From: JAAGZL01 sp050290785
Lineage (GTDB): Bacteria; Pseudomonadota; Gammaproteobacteria; Chromatiales; Chromatiaceae
Length of the DNA: 64,000 bases
Assembly: GCA_050290785.1 (NCBI GenBank)
Contig: JBNKIR010000011.1
Coordinates: 1 to 64,000 of the forward strand
Direction of reading: 5' to 3'
Below are positions 1 through 8,115 of the stretch, piece by piece. The position numbers were made by a program, and so were the translations under genes. Position 1 is the first letter of the stretch. Each line of letters begins with the position of its first letter. The notes beneath the pieces are model-generated. The model did not search any database. It was not told the origin of the DNA and saw only the letters and a list, made by a program, of their open reading frames with translations.

Positions 1-48
1 ATATAAGTTCTCTAACGGGTAATAAGAATGAGCTAGGAGATAATATCC

Positions 49-1449
49 ATGGATTCTGGATTTCATCAACAATCCTCTATTGACCGGTTTTGGACCAAGT
101 ATTTCGAAGTTCTGAAGATGTTTAGGGTGCCAGAAAGGTTCCACCCTTGGTATCAAAAGCATATCCAGGCCTTTATTGATGTTCATCCATCTATTCGCTT
201 GCAGAAACACACGCCAGAGTCTTTGCGGCTTTTTTTGGAAAAGCTGGGGCGCAATGATCAGATAAGTGACTGGGTCTTTCGGCAGAAGGTAGAAGCATTG
301 CGTCTGTTGTTCTGTCATTTGCTTAGACTTGCCTGGGCGAAATCTTTTGATTGGGAACACTGGAGTGTTGGAGCGCAATCTCTGGGCAAGGATCACCCAA
401 CGGTTGCCCGCAGTTATGAGGTGATCGATAAGAGTGTTGATGAATCGGAAAATTATCTGGGGAAGAGATTCCCTGATATTTATCGCAAGTTCCTTGTTGC
501 TGTTCGCATTCCCGACTATTCCATTAATACGGAGAAGAGTTATCTTGGCTGGATTGTAAGATTCCTTCACTTTCATCCTGAAAGGCATCCTTATAATTGT
601 TCTGAGCCTGAGGTCGCCTCCTTTTTAGAGTATTTGGCCATAAAACGCAAGGTTGCCGGGGCTACCCAGGCACAGGCGTTGAATGCATTGGTGTTCTTTT
701 TTACCAAGGTGTTAGAGCGCCCACTGGGTGAGATTGGTCCGTTTAAGAGACCGAAGCAGCCAAAACGTTTACCTACGGTGTTGAGTACAAGGGAGCTAGA
801 GTTGATCTTTTCTCATCTGCATGGAATGAGTGGTCTCATGGTGCGTCTGATGTATGGTACGGGCATGAGGATTATGGAGTGCGTGAGACTGCGCATTCTG
901 GACCTGGATTTTGAATATCGGAATATTGCTGTGCGTCAGAGTAAGGGGAAAAAGGATCGTTCCGTGCCTATGCCGGACCTACTGATAGAGCCCTTGCAAA
1001 GGCAGATTCGATTTGTGAAAGAGCAGCATGTCAGAGATGTCGAGGCGGGGTTTGGAACGGTTTATATGCCTGACGCCCTTTCCAGGAAGTATCCTAAGGC
1101 AAAGAATGAGTTACGTTGGCAATATCTATTTCCGGCCGGTCGTTTGTCCCAGGACCCACGTGCTAACGTCATTCGTCGTCATCATATCCATCAATCCGCC
1201 ATACAAAGGGTAATAAAACAGGCGGCGGAGGAGGCTGGCATTACCAAGAGGGTGTCGAGCCATACCATGCGCCACTCCTTTGCTACACACCTATTAGAGT
1301 CTGGGGCTGATATCCGTACGGTCCAGGAACTTCTTGGTCATTCAGATGTGTCCACGACGATGATCTACACCCATGTGCTTGGCCGAGGCGGCATGGGGGT
1401 AAGGAGTCCTTTGGATGGGTTTAATCGAGCCTCCGTATTTTCGAGTTAG
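49..1449 (+). CDS. Integron integrase-type tyrosine recombinase with N-terminal extension
   Basis: A 466-residue site-specific recombinase of the tyrosine family. The catalytic set is visible: Arg274 in GTGMRIMECVR, a basic residue around Lys299/Lys302, His405 and Arg408 in SSHTMRHSF, His431 in LLGHSDVSTT, and the nucleophile Tyr440 in MIYTHV. Between the Arg and the HxxR motif sits the segment around residues 350-390 (ELRWQYLFPAGRLS, then HHIHQSAIQR), which resembles the extra helix region that marks IntI integrases. Typical IntI proteins have about 320-340 residues; this one has roughly 130-150 extra residues at the N terminus before the SAM-like DNA-binding domain. The start is chosen from AGGAG at 35-39. 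In integrons attI and cassettes lie on the 5' side of intI, so any array is outside this window. It converges on comF. Confidence 0.85.
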   Translation: MDSGFHQQSSIDRFWTKYFEVLKMFRVPERFHPWYQKHIQAFIDVHPSIRLQKHTPESLRLFLEKLGRNDQISDWVFRQKVEALRLLFCHLLRLAWAKSFDWEHWSVGAQSLGKDHPTVARSYEVIDKSVDESENYLGKRFPDIYRKFLVAVRIPDYSINTEKSYLGWIVRFLHFHPERHPYNCSEPEVASFLEYLAIKRKVAGATQAQALNALVFFFTKVLERPLGEIGPFKRPKQPKRLPTVLSTRELELIFSHLHGMSGLMVRLMYGTGMRIMECVRLRILDLDFEYRNIAVRQSKGKKDRSVPMPDLLIEPLQRQIRFVKEQHVRDVEAGFGTVYMPDALSRKYPKAKNELRWQYLFPAGRLSQDPRANVIRRHHIHQSAIQRVIKQAAEEAGITKRVSSHTMRHSFATHLLESGADIRTVQELLGHSDVSTTMIYTHVLGRGGMGVRSPLDGFNRASVFSS

Positions 1450-1455
1450 TCGAAT

Positions 1456-2154
1456 CTAAGGCGTTCGCGCCAACGCCCAAACGTCGACCCGTTTTACCCC
1501 GGTGCGTTTAAGCGTATGGGCCAGTTCGTTGACCGTGGCGCCGGTGGTGACCACGTCGTCGATCAGGACCAGATGTTCGCAATCTATTCTCTCCACCACC
1601 TTGAATGCGCCGCGCATGTTTTTCATGCGTATCTTTTTGTCCAGGGTCGATTGGGTCCTGGTGGTTTTTATGCGTTGGCAGCTCGTTGTGTCTAACGGGA
1701 TACCGAATCGGCGGGAGATGGGCCTGGCCAGTTCCAGCGATTGATTAAAGCCCCTCTCTCTCAGACGGGCGTGGTGCAGCGGTACCGGTATGAGCAGTTC
1801 CGGCGGTTCCAGGTCGCCTTCCTTTATAGCGTTGATCAGAAGGTCGGACAGCAATCTGCCTATGTGCAGTTTGGCGTTGAATTTGAAATCGCCGATCAGG
1901 CCGGAGATGGGATAGCCATAAGAGAATGGTGCCAGGCAGCGATCGAATCTCGGTGTCTGTTGCAGGCATTTGCCGCAGATCGGTTTTTCTGCCTGGTTCG
2001 GGGGGAGGGGTAGGGAGCAGATGTGGCAGCAGTCGCGGTTATGGGGTAGATCCCGCAGGCAGTGGGGACAGATATCCATCCCTTCTGCGCCAGGTGCGCC
2101 GCATAGCTGGCATCTGGCCGCAAATATGCCGCTGCGTATAAAATGATTCCACAT
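1456..2154 (-). CDS. comF: ComF family phosphoribosyltransferase-like protein
   Basis: A 232-residue ComF/GntX family protein. The N terminus has paired cysteines (Cys15/Cys18, Cys29/Cys32, Cys43/Cys46, Cys60/Cys63), as expected for the zinc-finger-like part of ComF. The C terminus is a type I phosphoribosyltransferase fold with the PRPP-binding loop LVLIDDVVTTGAT at residues 195-207. In naturally competent bacteria ComF helps bring single-stranded DNA into the cell; its biochemical reaction is not settled. It lies divergent to bioB, a common gammaproteobacterial arrangement. Its start codon falls inside a BirA-like palindrome, so it may share control with the biotin operon. It ends 6 nt from the convergent integrase. 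Confidence 0.85.
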   Translation of the reverse strand: MWNHFIRSGIFAARCQLCGAPGAEGMDICPHCLRDLPHNRDCCHICSLPLPPNQAEKPICGKCLQQTPRFDRCLAPFSYGYPISGLIGDFKFNAKLHIGRLLSDLLINAIKEGDLEPPELLIPVPLHHARLRERGFNQSLELARPISRRFGIPLDTTSCQRIKTTRTQSTLDKKIRMKNMRGAFKVVERIDCEHLVLIDDVVTTGATVNELAHTLKRTGVKRVDVWALARTP

Positions 2155-2185
2155 GTAAACTTCGTCAATCCTTTGAGGTTGACAG
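2153..2185. promoter_or_regulatory. Candidate BirA (biotin repressor) operator
   Basis: Two half-sites, ATGTAAACT (2153-2161) and GGTTGACAG (2177-2185), are separated by 15 nt. The gammaproteobacterial BirA operator as known has TTGTAAACC and GGTTTACAA arms with a spacer of about 14-16 nt; 14 of 18 arm positions match. The right arm covers the -35 box of the bio promoter and the left arm overlaps the comF start codon, so bound repressor could block both directions. The function is inferred from the match and position only. Confidence 0.6.
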
Positions 2186-2206
2186 TCGCCCGGTAACCTT
2201 TACTAT
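2179..2206 (+). promoter_or_regulatory. Sigma-70 type promoter of the biotin operon
   Basis: TTGACA at 2179-2184 is a perfect -35 box, followed after 16 nt by TACTAT at 2201-2206 as -10. The inferred start lies near 2213, leaving a leader of about 70 nt before bioB. The -35 box overlaps the right arm of the BirA-like palindrome, which is the layout expected for biotin-repressed transcription. Confidence 0.6.
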
Positions 2207-2285
2207 GGGCGCCTGTTATCGAAATCCATTTGCGGCGATTAGTATCACACCGTTCCGGCGGAAATCATAGAGGAATCTGAACAGT

Positions 2286-3284
2286 ATGAGCGGTACCACA
2301 ATCAGGCACGACTGGGGCCTGGAAGAGATCGAGGGGTTGCTCGATCTCCCCTTCAACGACCTGATATTTCAGGCCCAATCCATCCACCGGGAAAACTTCG
2401 ATCCCAACGCCGTTCAGGTGAGCAGTCTGCTCAGCATCAAGACCGGTTCCTGTGCCGAAGATTGCGGCTATTGCTCCCAGAGCGCCCGGCATTCGGCCGA
2501 TCTGGAGCCGGAGAAACTCCTGCCCCTGGAAGAGGTTAGGGCGGCGGCCCAGGCGGCCAAGGACAGGGGGGCCACCCGTTTCTGTATGGGTGCCGCCTGG
2601 CGTAATCCCACCGACAGCAATCTGGATCGGGTCATTGAGATGATCGAGGCGGTGCATGAGTTGGATATGGAGAGCTGCGTGACCCTGGGTATGCTCACCG
2701 AGGAGCAGAGCGCGCGCCTGGCCCGGGTGGGACTCAATTACTATAACCACAACCTGGATACCTCCCCAGAGTTCTACGGCAACGTGGTCACCACCCGCAC
2801 CTACCAGGATCGTCTGGATACCCTGGATCGGATCCGGGCCCAGGGTATAAACACCTGTAGTGGCGGCATCCTGGGTATGGGTGAGTCGCGCCGGGATCGT
2901 GCCTCCATGCTGCGGGAGTTGGCGAATCTGCCCAAACACCCCAACTCCGTACCTATTAATATGCTGGTACAGATCGAGGGCACCCCGCTGTATGGGGCCG
3001 AAGAGCTGGACCCGTTTGAGTTTATCCGCGTCATCGCCGCGGCCAGGATCATGATGCCCAGGTCCTATGTGCGCCTGTCGGCCGGACGCAGCGAGATGAA
3101 CGATCAGATGCAGGCCCTCTGTTTTCTGGCCGGGGCCAACTCCATCTTCTATGGTGAGCGCCTACTTACCACGGATAACCCCGGTGCCGACAATGATCGC
3201 GCCTTGCTGGGACGCCTGGGGATACGCTTTGAGCAGAAAGAAAAACATCATGGTATCGATGTTGCCAGCGGCGGTGATAGCTAG
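2286..3284 (+). CDS. bioB: Biotin synthase BioB
   Basis: Radical SAM enzyme that inserts sulfur into dethiobiotin, the last step of biotin synthesis. The radical SAM cluster motif CxxxCxxC is Cys56, Cys60, Cys63 (TGSCAEDCGYCSQS). Ligands expected for the auxiliary [2Fe-2S] cluster are also there: Cys100, Cys131, Cys191 and Arg263 (SYVRLSAGRSE), with the same spacing as in the E. coli enzyme. At 332 residues it is of normal length. The ATG at 2286 follows a GAGGA-type ribosome site near 2270. First gene of a tight operon bioB-F-H-C-D; bioF begins 2 nt after its stop. Confidence 0.97.
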   Translation: MSGTTIRHDWGLEEIEGLLDLPFNDLIFQAQSIHRENFDPNAVQVSSLLSIKTGSCAEDCGYCSQSARHSADLEPEKLLPLEEVRAAAQAAKDRGATRFCMGAAWRNPTDSNLDRVIEMIEAVHELDMESCVTLGMLTEEQSARLARVGLNYYNHNLDTSPEFYGNVVTTRTYQDRLDTLDRIRAQGINTCSGGILGMGESRRDRASMLRELANLPKHPNSVPINMLVQIEGTPLYGAEELDPFEFIRVIAAARIMMPRSYVRLSAGRSEMNDQMQALCFLAGANSIFYGERLLTTDNPGADNDRALLGRLGIRFEQKEKHHGIDVASGGDS

Positions 3285-3286
3285 TC

Positions 3287-4429
3287 GTGAAACCGTTGCA
3301 ACCGGAACTGGATAGGAGCAAGGCCGAGCAGATGTACCGGTCGCGCCGTGTGGTCTCCGGTCCCCAGCGCCCGGGGCTGGTGGTGGACGGGAGGCCTATG
3401 CTCAGTTTCTGCAGTAATGACTATCTGGGACTGGCCAACCATCCCGAGATGATCTCTGCCATGCAGCGCGCCGCAGGGGAGTATGGCGTGGGCAGCGGCG
3501 CCGCCCATCTGGTATCAGGCCATAGTGCGGCCCACCATGCCCTGGAGGAGGAGTTGGCCGAGTTCACCGGACGCCCCCGCGCCCTGCTGTTCTCCACCGG
3601 TTATATGGCCAATCTGGGGGTGATCGCGGCCCTGCTGGGGCGCGGCGACAGTGTCTATGAAGACCGCCTGAATCACGCATCCCTCATCGACGCCGGCCTG
3701 CTGTCACGGGCCGATTTCAGACGTTTTGCCCACTCCGATACTGAGGCCCTGGCCAGGCAGATGGCATCCCAGACCGGCGGCGAGGCCCTGGTGGCGGTGG
3801 ATGGCGTATTCAGCATGGACGGTGATATTGCGCCCCTGGCGGAACTGGCGGCGCTCTGCCGGGAGCAGTCGGCATGGCTGATGGTGGATGACGCCCACGG
3901 CATCGGCGTGCTGGGGGAGAACGGTGCCGGTAGCCTGGAGCATCTCTCGCTTGGGATCGATGATGTGCCGATCCTGATGGGGACCCTGGGCAAGGCCCTG
4001 GGCACCTTCGGCGCCTTTGTGGCCGGCTCCGAAGAGCTGATAGAGACCCTGATCCAGAAGGCCCGCAGCTACATCTACACCACCGCAACACCCCCGGCCC
4101 TGGCCGAGGCCACCAGGGTCAGCCTGAGATTGGTCCGGCAGGACTCCTGGCGCCGGGAACGGCTGCAGGGGTTGATCCGGCGCTTTCGTGCCGGGGCGGA
4201 ACAGCTTGGTCTGCCGCTCATGCCCTCCGCCACCCCGATCCAGCCCATTATGGCCGGGTCGGTGCAACAGGCCCTGGCCTGGAGCCATAGATTGGAGGAG
4301 CGGGGGATACTGGTAAGCGCCATCCGCCCGCCCACGGTACCGGAGGGTAGCGCCCGGCTGCGGGTCACCCTCAGCGCCGCCCATACAGACGAGGATGTGG
4401 ATCGGCTGTTGGAGGCGCTTTCATCATGA
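3287..4429 (+). CDS. bioF: 8-amino-7-oxononanoate synthase BioF
   Basis: PLP-dependent enzyme that condenses pimeloyl-thioester with L-alanine to give 8-amino-7-oxononanoate, an early step of biotin ring assembly. It is an alpha-oxoamine synthase of 380 residues. The PLP-binding lysine is Lys236 in MGTLGKALGTFGAF, and the DDAHGIGVLG loop (201-210) carries the conserved Asp and His that contact the cofactor. The start is GTG at 3287, 2 nt after the bioB stop, which implies translational coupling. The stop overlaps the bioH start (ATGA). Confidence 0.96.
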   Translation: MKPLQPELDRSKAEQMYRSRRVVSGPQRPGLVVDGRPMLSFCSNDYLGLANHPEMISAMQRAAGEYGVGSGAAHLVSGHSAAHHALEEELAEFTGRPRALLFSTGYMANLGVIAALLGRGDSVYEDRLNHASLIDAGLLSRADFRRFAHSDTEALARQMASQTGGEALVAVDGVFSMDGDIAPLAELAALCREQSAWLMVDDAHGIGVLGENGAGSLEHLSLGIDDVPILMGTLGKALGTFGAFVAGSEELIETLIQKARSYIYTTATPPALAEATRVSLRLVRQDSWRRERLQGLIRRFRAGAEQLGLPLMPSATPIQPIMAGSVQQALAWSHRLEERGILVSAIRPPTVPEGSARLRVTLSAAHTDEDVDRLLEALSS

Positions 4430-5193
4430 GTTTGTACATTGAGAGCATCGGCCAGGGCAGGGACCTGGTGATGATCCACGGCTGGGGGATGAACAGCGCG
4501 GTCTGGGCGGCCCTGGTTGAACCCCTGTCGGCAAGATATCGTCTGCATCTGATCGACATGCCGGGTCACGGCCATAGCGCATATGACCCGGGTTACACCG
4601 ACCTGGACCGCTGGGTGGATGCGGTCATGCAGGTGGCGCCGGAAAACGCGGTCTGGGCCGGCTGGTCTCTGGGTGCCATGCTGGCGCAGCGGGCGGCGCT
4701 GAACTACCCGCAGCGGGTGCGTGGCCTGGTCTCCATCGCCGGCACCCCGCGCTTTGTCCAGGACGCCAACTGGACCCATGCCATGCAACCGGATATCCTG
4801 CGCGGCTTTGCTGCCGACCTGCGTAAAGACCATGGGCAGACCCTGGATCGGTTCCTGCTGTTACAGGCCCATGGCGACACAGAGGTACGCAAACTGCTGC
4901 GCCCCCTGCGTGAGGGTCTGGGCAGTCGTCCCCAGCCGGATGATCGGGCCCTTAAGTTGGGGTTGGACATGCTTATGAACGTCGACCTGCGGACAGACCT
5001 GACCAGCTTGCACTGCCCCATGCTGTGGATGCTGGGAAGGAGGGATCGTCTGGTGCCGGTGGCCGTGGCGGAAGATCTGCAGGATATGCTGCCACAGGCG
5101 CAGATACACATTTTTCAACACGCCGCCCATCTGCCCATGTTGTCAGACCAGGTGCGGTGCCTGGAGTTGTTGCAGGGATTTATTGATGGTTGA
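4426..5193 (+). CDS. bioH: Pimeloyl-ACP methyl ester esterase BioH
   Basis: Alpha/beta hydrolase that removes the methyl cap from pimeloyl-ACP methyl ester, ending the disguised fatty-acid elongation that BioC starts. The catalytic triad is readable: Ser81 in the nucleophile elbow GWSLGA, Asp206 in LGRRDRLVP, and His234 in HAAHLPM. These are within one residue of the E. coli triad. The oxyanion-hole region is IHGWGMNSAVW near residue 17. The 255 residues are a normal length. It shares an ATGA overlap with bioF and runs into the bioC start. Here bioH is inside the operon, unlike in E. coli where it stands apart. Confidence 0.95.
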   Translation: MSLYIESIGQGRDLVMIHGWGMNSAVWAALVEPLSARYRLHLIDMPGHGHSAYDPGYTDLDRWVDAVMQVAPENAVWAGWSLGAMLAQRAALNYPQRVRGLVSIAGTPRFVQDANWTHAMQPDILRGFAADLRKDHGQTLDRFLLLQAHGDTEVRKLLRPLREGLGSRPQPDDRALKLGLDMLMNVDLRTDLTSLHCPMLWMLGRRDRLVPVAVAEDLQDMLPQAQIHIFQHAAHLPMLSDQVRCLELLQGFIDG

Positions 5194-6046
5194 TATAGAT
5201 AAGCGCCAGGCGCGACATGCATTTTCCAGGGCAGCGGAGCACTATGATGAGGTAGCGGTCCTGCAACGCGAGATCGGCCAGCGCCTGCTGGATCGCCTGG
5301 ACCTGATGTTGATGGAACCCAAGGTGGTGCTGGATATAGGTTCCGGTACCGGTGTGGCCACCATGCAGTTGGCGAGGCGTTATCGCAAGGCCAGGGTTAT
5401 CGCCCTGGATTTCGCCTTCCCTATGTTGCTGCAGACACGTAGACGCGGATCATGGCTGCGACGCCCAGGCTGTATCTGTGCCGATCAGGAGCATCTGCCA
5501 CTGGCAGACAATAGCGTTGACCTGATCTACTCCAGCGCATCCCTGCAGTGGAGTAACGACCTGGAACGCGCCTTCAGTGAATTCATGCGGGTGTTGCGCC
5601 CCGGGGGTCTGCTGGCCTTTACTACCTTCGGCCCTGATACCCTCAAGGAGTTGCGCATGGCGTGGGCGGATGTCGATGGAGGCAGCCATGTCAGCCGGTT
5701 TCTCGATATGCACCAGGTGGGCGATTCCCTGATAGAGAGCAGGTTTGTCGAGCCGGTGCTGGACGTGGACCGTATGGTACTTACCTATGATCAGGTCGAT
5801 GGGCTGATGCGGGACCTCAAGGTCCTGGGTGCCCACAATGTGAACAGGGATCGTAGTCGCGGTCTTACCGGGAAGGGGCGGATGCACGCCATGCGCCAGG
5901 CCTACGAGGGGTTCCGCAGCGACGGTGTACTGCCGGCCAGCTATGAGATTATCTATGGACATGCCTGGGTGCCGGATCAGAAACAGCAGGCGTCCACAGA
6001 TGGCGTTACCCTGATACCTGTAGATGGGATCAATCGCATCGGTTAG
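5186..6046 (+). CDS. bioC: Malonyl-ACP O-methyltransferase BioC
   Basis: SAM-dependent methyltransferase that methylates the free carboxyl of malonyl-ACP so that fatty-acid synthase can build pimelate. The Rossmann motif I is VLDIGSGTGVATMQLAR, followed by IALDFAFPML and the acidic CADQEHLPLADNSVDLIYSS segment, as in the family. The N terminus KRQARHAFSRAAEHYDE is typical of BioC. I chose the ATG at 5186 over the in-frame TTG at 5183. The gene overlaps the bioH end by 8 nt. About 286 residues. BioC with BioH in one operon supports de novo pimelate synthesis. Confidence 0.94.
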   Translation: MVDIDKRQARHAFSRAAEHYDEVAVLQREIGQRLLDRLDLMLMEPKVVLDIGSGTGVATMQLARRYRKARVIALDFAFPMLLQTRRRGSWLRRPGCICADQEHLPLADNSVDLIYSSASLQWSNDLERAFSEFMRVLRPGGLLAFTTFGPDTLKELRMAWADVDGGSHVSRFLDMHQVGDSLIESRFVEPVLDVDRMVLTYDQVDGLMRDLKVLGAHNVNRDRSRGLTGKGRMHAMRQAYEGFRSDGVLPASYEIIYGHAWVPDQKQQASTDGVTLIPVDGINRIG

Positions 6047-6060
6047 CTCATGGAGTCACT

Positions 6061-6726
6061 ATGAGAAATGGCTATTTCATCACCGGGACGGACACCGAAT
6101 GCGGTAAGACCGAGATCGCCCTCGGACTGATGCATCTGCTGCAGGGCGGGGGGCGATCGGTGGTCGGCATGAAACCGGTGGCCTCCGGCGCGGTGGTCAC
6201 AGAGGATGGTCTGCGTAATGATGACGCCCAGCGTATCCTGCAGCAGTGTTCCATCCCGGTCCCCTACGATCTGATCAATCCCTATGCCTTTGCACCGCCG
6301 ATAGCGCCGCATCTGGCGGCCGGTCAGACAGGGCAAAAGATCAGCTTTGAACTGATACTGGAGTGCCAGGAAAGACTCTCCACCCTGGCCGATATGGTGG
6401 TGGTGGAGGGTGTCGGTGGCTGGCGTGTACCCCTGGGTCCGGACGGGGATGTATCCGATCTGGCCCTGGCCCTGGGTCTGCCGGTGATCCTGGTGGTTGG
6501 CGTGCGTCTGGGATGCATCAATCATGCGCTGCTGAGTGTGGATGCGATCAAGTCGAAGGGGCTGACGCTGGCCGGGTGGGTGGCCAATGTCATGGACCCG
6601 GAGATGTTGGAGCTGGATGCCAATCTGGATACCCTGCAACGCGAGATCGATGTCCCCTGCCTGGGAGTGGCGCCAAATATGCGCCCAGTGGAAACTGGCG
6701 CTATCGCTGATTGTCTGAAGCTGTAA
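6061..6726 (+). CDS. bioD: Dethiobiotin synthetase BioD
   Basis: ATP-dependent carboxylase that closes the ureido ring of dethiobiotin from 7,8-diaminopelargonate and CO2. The P-loop GTDTECGKT is at residues 9-17, followed by the substrate-binding lysine segment GMKPVASGA, and VVEGVGGWRVPL contains the conserved Glu-Gly. The 221 residues match the family. Last recognisable bio gene of the operon, 14 nt after bioC. No bioA (diaminopelargonate aminotransferase) is in this window, so it must be elsewhere. Confidence 0.95.
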   Translation: MRNGYFITGTDTECGKTEIALGLMHLLQGGGRSVVGMKPVASGAVVTEDGLRNDDAQRILQQCSIPVPYDLINPYAFAPPIAPHLAAGQTGQKISFELILECQERLSTLADMVVVEGVGGWRVPLGPDGDVSDLALALGLPVILVVGVRLGCINHALLSVDAIKSKGLTLAGWVANVMDPEMLELDANLDTLQREIDVPCLGVAPNMRPVETGAIADCLKL

Positions 6727-6813
6727 GGGCGTCCATCTCCCTTTTATCATTGTGTTTGCCGGACGAAAGTTCGTATCATGCACGGCAATCAAATCAATTT
6801 TGCGGAAGCAGTT

Positions 6814-7887
6814 ATGAGTCAACACGTAATCTACAACACCAATGTACTGTCCGAGCGCATCCTTATCACGCCATCCCAACTGAAGCGGCATATGCCCAAT
6901 ACGCCGGAGGGGGATGAGACGGTGTGGCAGGCGCGGCATACCATTGAGAATATACTGAACGGCAAGGATCACCGTATCCTGGTGGTCACCGGACCCTGTT
7001 CCATCCACGATGTGGATGCGGCGATCGAGTATGCCGAGAGGTTGAGCAGGCTGCACCATGAGCTGTCCGACAGCCTCTATATCGTCATGCGTATCTACTT
7101 CGAAAAACCGCGCACCACCGTGGGCTGGAAGGGGTTGATCAACGATCCCAAGATGGACGACTCATTCCAGATAGAAGAGGGTCTGCATCAGGCCAGAAGG
7201 CTGCTGCTGCGCATGGTGGAGATGGGACTGCCTACCGCCACCGAGGCCCTGGACCCGATCAGTCCCCAGTATCTCTCCGACCTCTTCGCCTGGTCTGCCA
7301 TCGGGGCGCGCACCACAGAATCCCAGACCCATCGCGAGATGGCCAGCGGCCTCTCCACCCCGGTGGGTTTCAAGAACGGCACCGACGGCGGTCTGGCCGT
7401 GGCCATCAATGCCCTGAAGTCGGTATCCCAACCGCATCACTTCCTCGGTATAGATCAATCCGGGCAGGTGACCGTGATCCAGACCAGGGGCAACGGTGCC
7501 GCCCATATCATCCTGCGCGGTGGTGGTGGCCAACCCAATTACGACTCGGTGAATATCGCCCTGTGCGAGGAGGCGCTGCGGGAGGCAGGCCTGGCCGAGA
7601 ATATCATGGTGGATTGCAGCCATGGCAATTCCAACAAAAACTTCCACCTGCAGCCCCTGGTGGTGGAGAACATCATCGGCCAGATCATCGGCGGCAACAG
7701 ATCCATCATAGGTATCATGTTGGAGAGCAATCTTCATGAGGGTAGTCAGAAGATACCGGCCGACCTCTCCGAACTGGAGTATGGCGTATCCGTGACTGAT
7801 GCCTGTATCAACTGGGATGATACGGAAAAGCTGTTGCGGGAGATGCACGAAAAGCTGGCCGGGGTATTGCCGGGACGGCGCGTGTAG
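6814..7887 (+). CDS. aroG: 3-deoxy-7-phosphoheptulonate (DAHP) synthase, type I
   Basis: Condenses phosphoenolpyruvate and erythrose 4-phosphate, the entry to the shikimate pathway. Typical AroF/G/H features are the metal-binding Cys in VVTGPCSIHD, the PEP-binding MRIYFEKPRTTVGWKGLI segment, KNGTDGGL, the His in DCSHGNSNK, the Glu in IMLESNL and the Asp in VTDACI. I take the ATG at 6814 (N terminus SQHVIYNTNVLSERIL, about 357 residues) over the upstream ATG at 6778, because it matches where family members begin. Which feedback-regulated isozyme it is (Phe, Tyr or Trp type) cannot be told here, so the symbol is provisional. Its stop codon lies inside a REP-like hairpin repeat. Confidence 0.9.
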   Translation: MSQHVIYNTNVLSERILITPSQLKRHMPNTPEGDETVWQARHTIENILNGKDHRILVVTGPCSIHDVDAAIEYAERLSRLHHELSDSLYIVMRIYFEKPRTTVGWKGLINDPKMDDSFQIEEGLHQARRLLLRMVEMGLPTATEALDPISPQYLSDLFAWSAIGARTTESQTHREMASGLSTPVGFKNGTDGGLAVAINALKSVSQPHHFLGIDQSGQVTVIQTRGNGAAHIILRGGGGQPNYDSVNIALCEEALREAGLAENIMVDCSHGNSNKNFHLQPLVVENIIGQIIGGNRSIIGIMLESNLHEGSQKIPADLSELEYGVSVTDACINWDDTEKLLREMHEKLAGVLPGRRV

Positions 7888-7950
7888 GAGCCCGCTCCTG
7901 CGGGCGACTGATTTAGCCTGTTTCTTCGCCCAGGGGACTGGGCTCCTACA
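7884..7950. repeat. Inverted pair of REP-like hairpins (REPIN-like)
   Basis: Two copies of a short palindromic unit face each other: GTAGGAGCCCGC-TCCT-GCGGGCGA at 7884-7907, and its inverted partner at 7926-7950, which read on the minus strand is TGTAGGAGCCCAG-TCCC-CTGGGCGA. Each folds on its own (GCCCGC/GCGGGC versus GCCCAG/CTGGGC), and the stem differences are compensatory. A second pair lies at 16849-16935. The left copy includes the aroG stop codon. Confidence 0.75.
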
Positions 7951-8058
7951 GGTGATAGCGGATATTTTCTGGTTTTTCGTAGCGTAATTGGGTATTGCCT
8001 TGCCTTAGTCCCCTATGGCCTTATTGCCCGGCTTAATTCACTCTGAGGAGTAAAACAC

Positions 8059-8087
8059 CGTCATCCCCGCGTAGGCGGGGATCCAGG
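8059..8087. repeat. Dispersed CCCCGC-type hairpin repeat
   Basis: The motif ATCCCCGC-GTAG-GCGGGGAT (8063-8082), within CGTCATCCCCGCGTAGGC, is a short perfect hairpin. Sequences of the form GTCATyCCCGC...GCGGGrATCC are, from general knowledge, common dispersed palindromes in proteobacterial intergenic DNA. Only one copy was noticed in this window. Confidence 0.55.
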
Positions 8088-8115
8088 TGACTGGTCCCTT
8101 ACAGGTGATGATGTA

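Noticed and set aside
1..48. Possible attI/attC core (GTTCTCTAAC) before the integrase
   Set aside because: Too short and incomplete; the needed second core and folded structure cannot be seen at the window edge.
1460..1471. GGCG-TTCG-CGCC hairpin between integrase and comF
   Set aside because: Only four pairs and no T tract; it lies within the comF coding end, so a terminator role is not supported.
6043..7059. 338-codon open frame on the minus strand
   Set aside because: Shadow of bioD and the DAHP synthase gene; composition mirrors the opposite strand and no family is recognisable.
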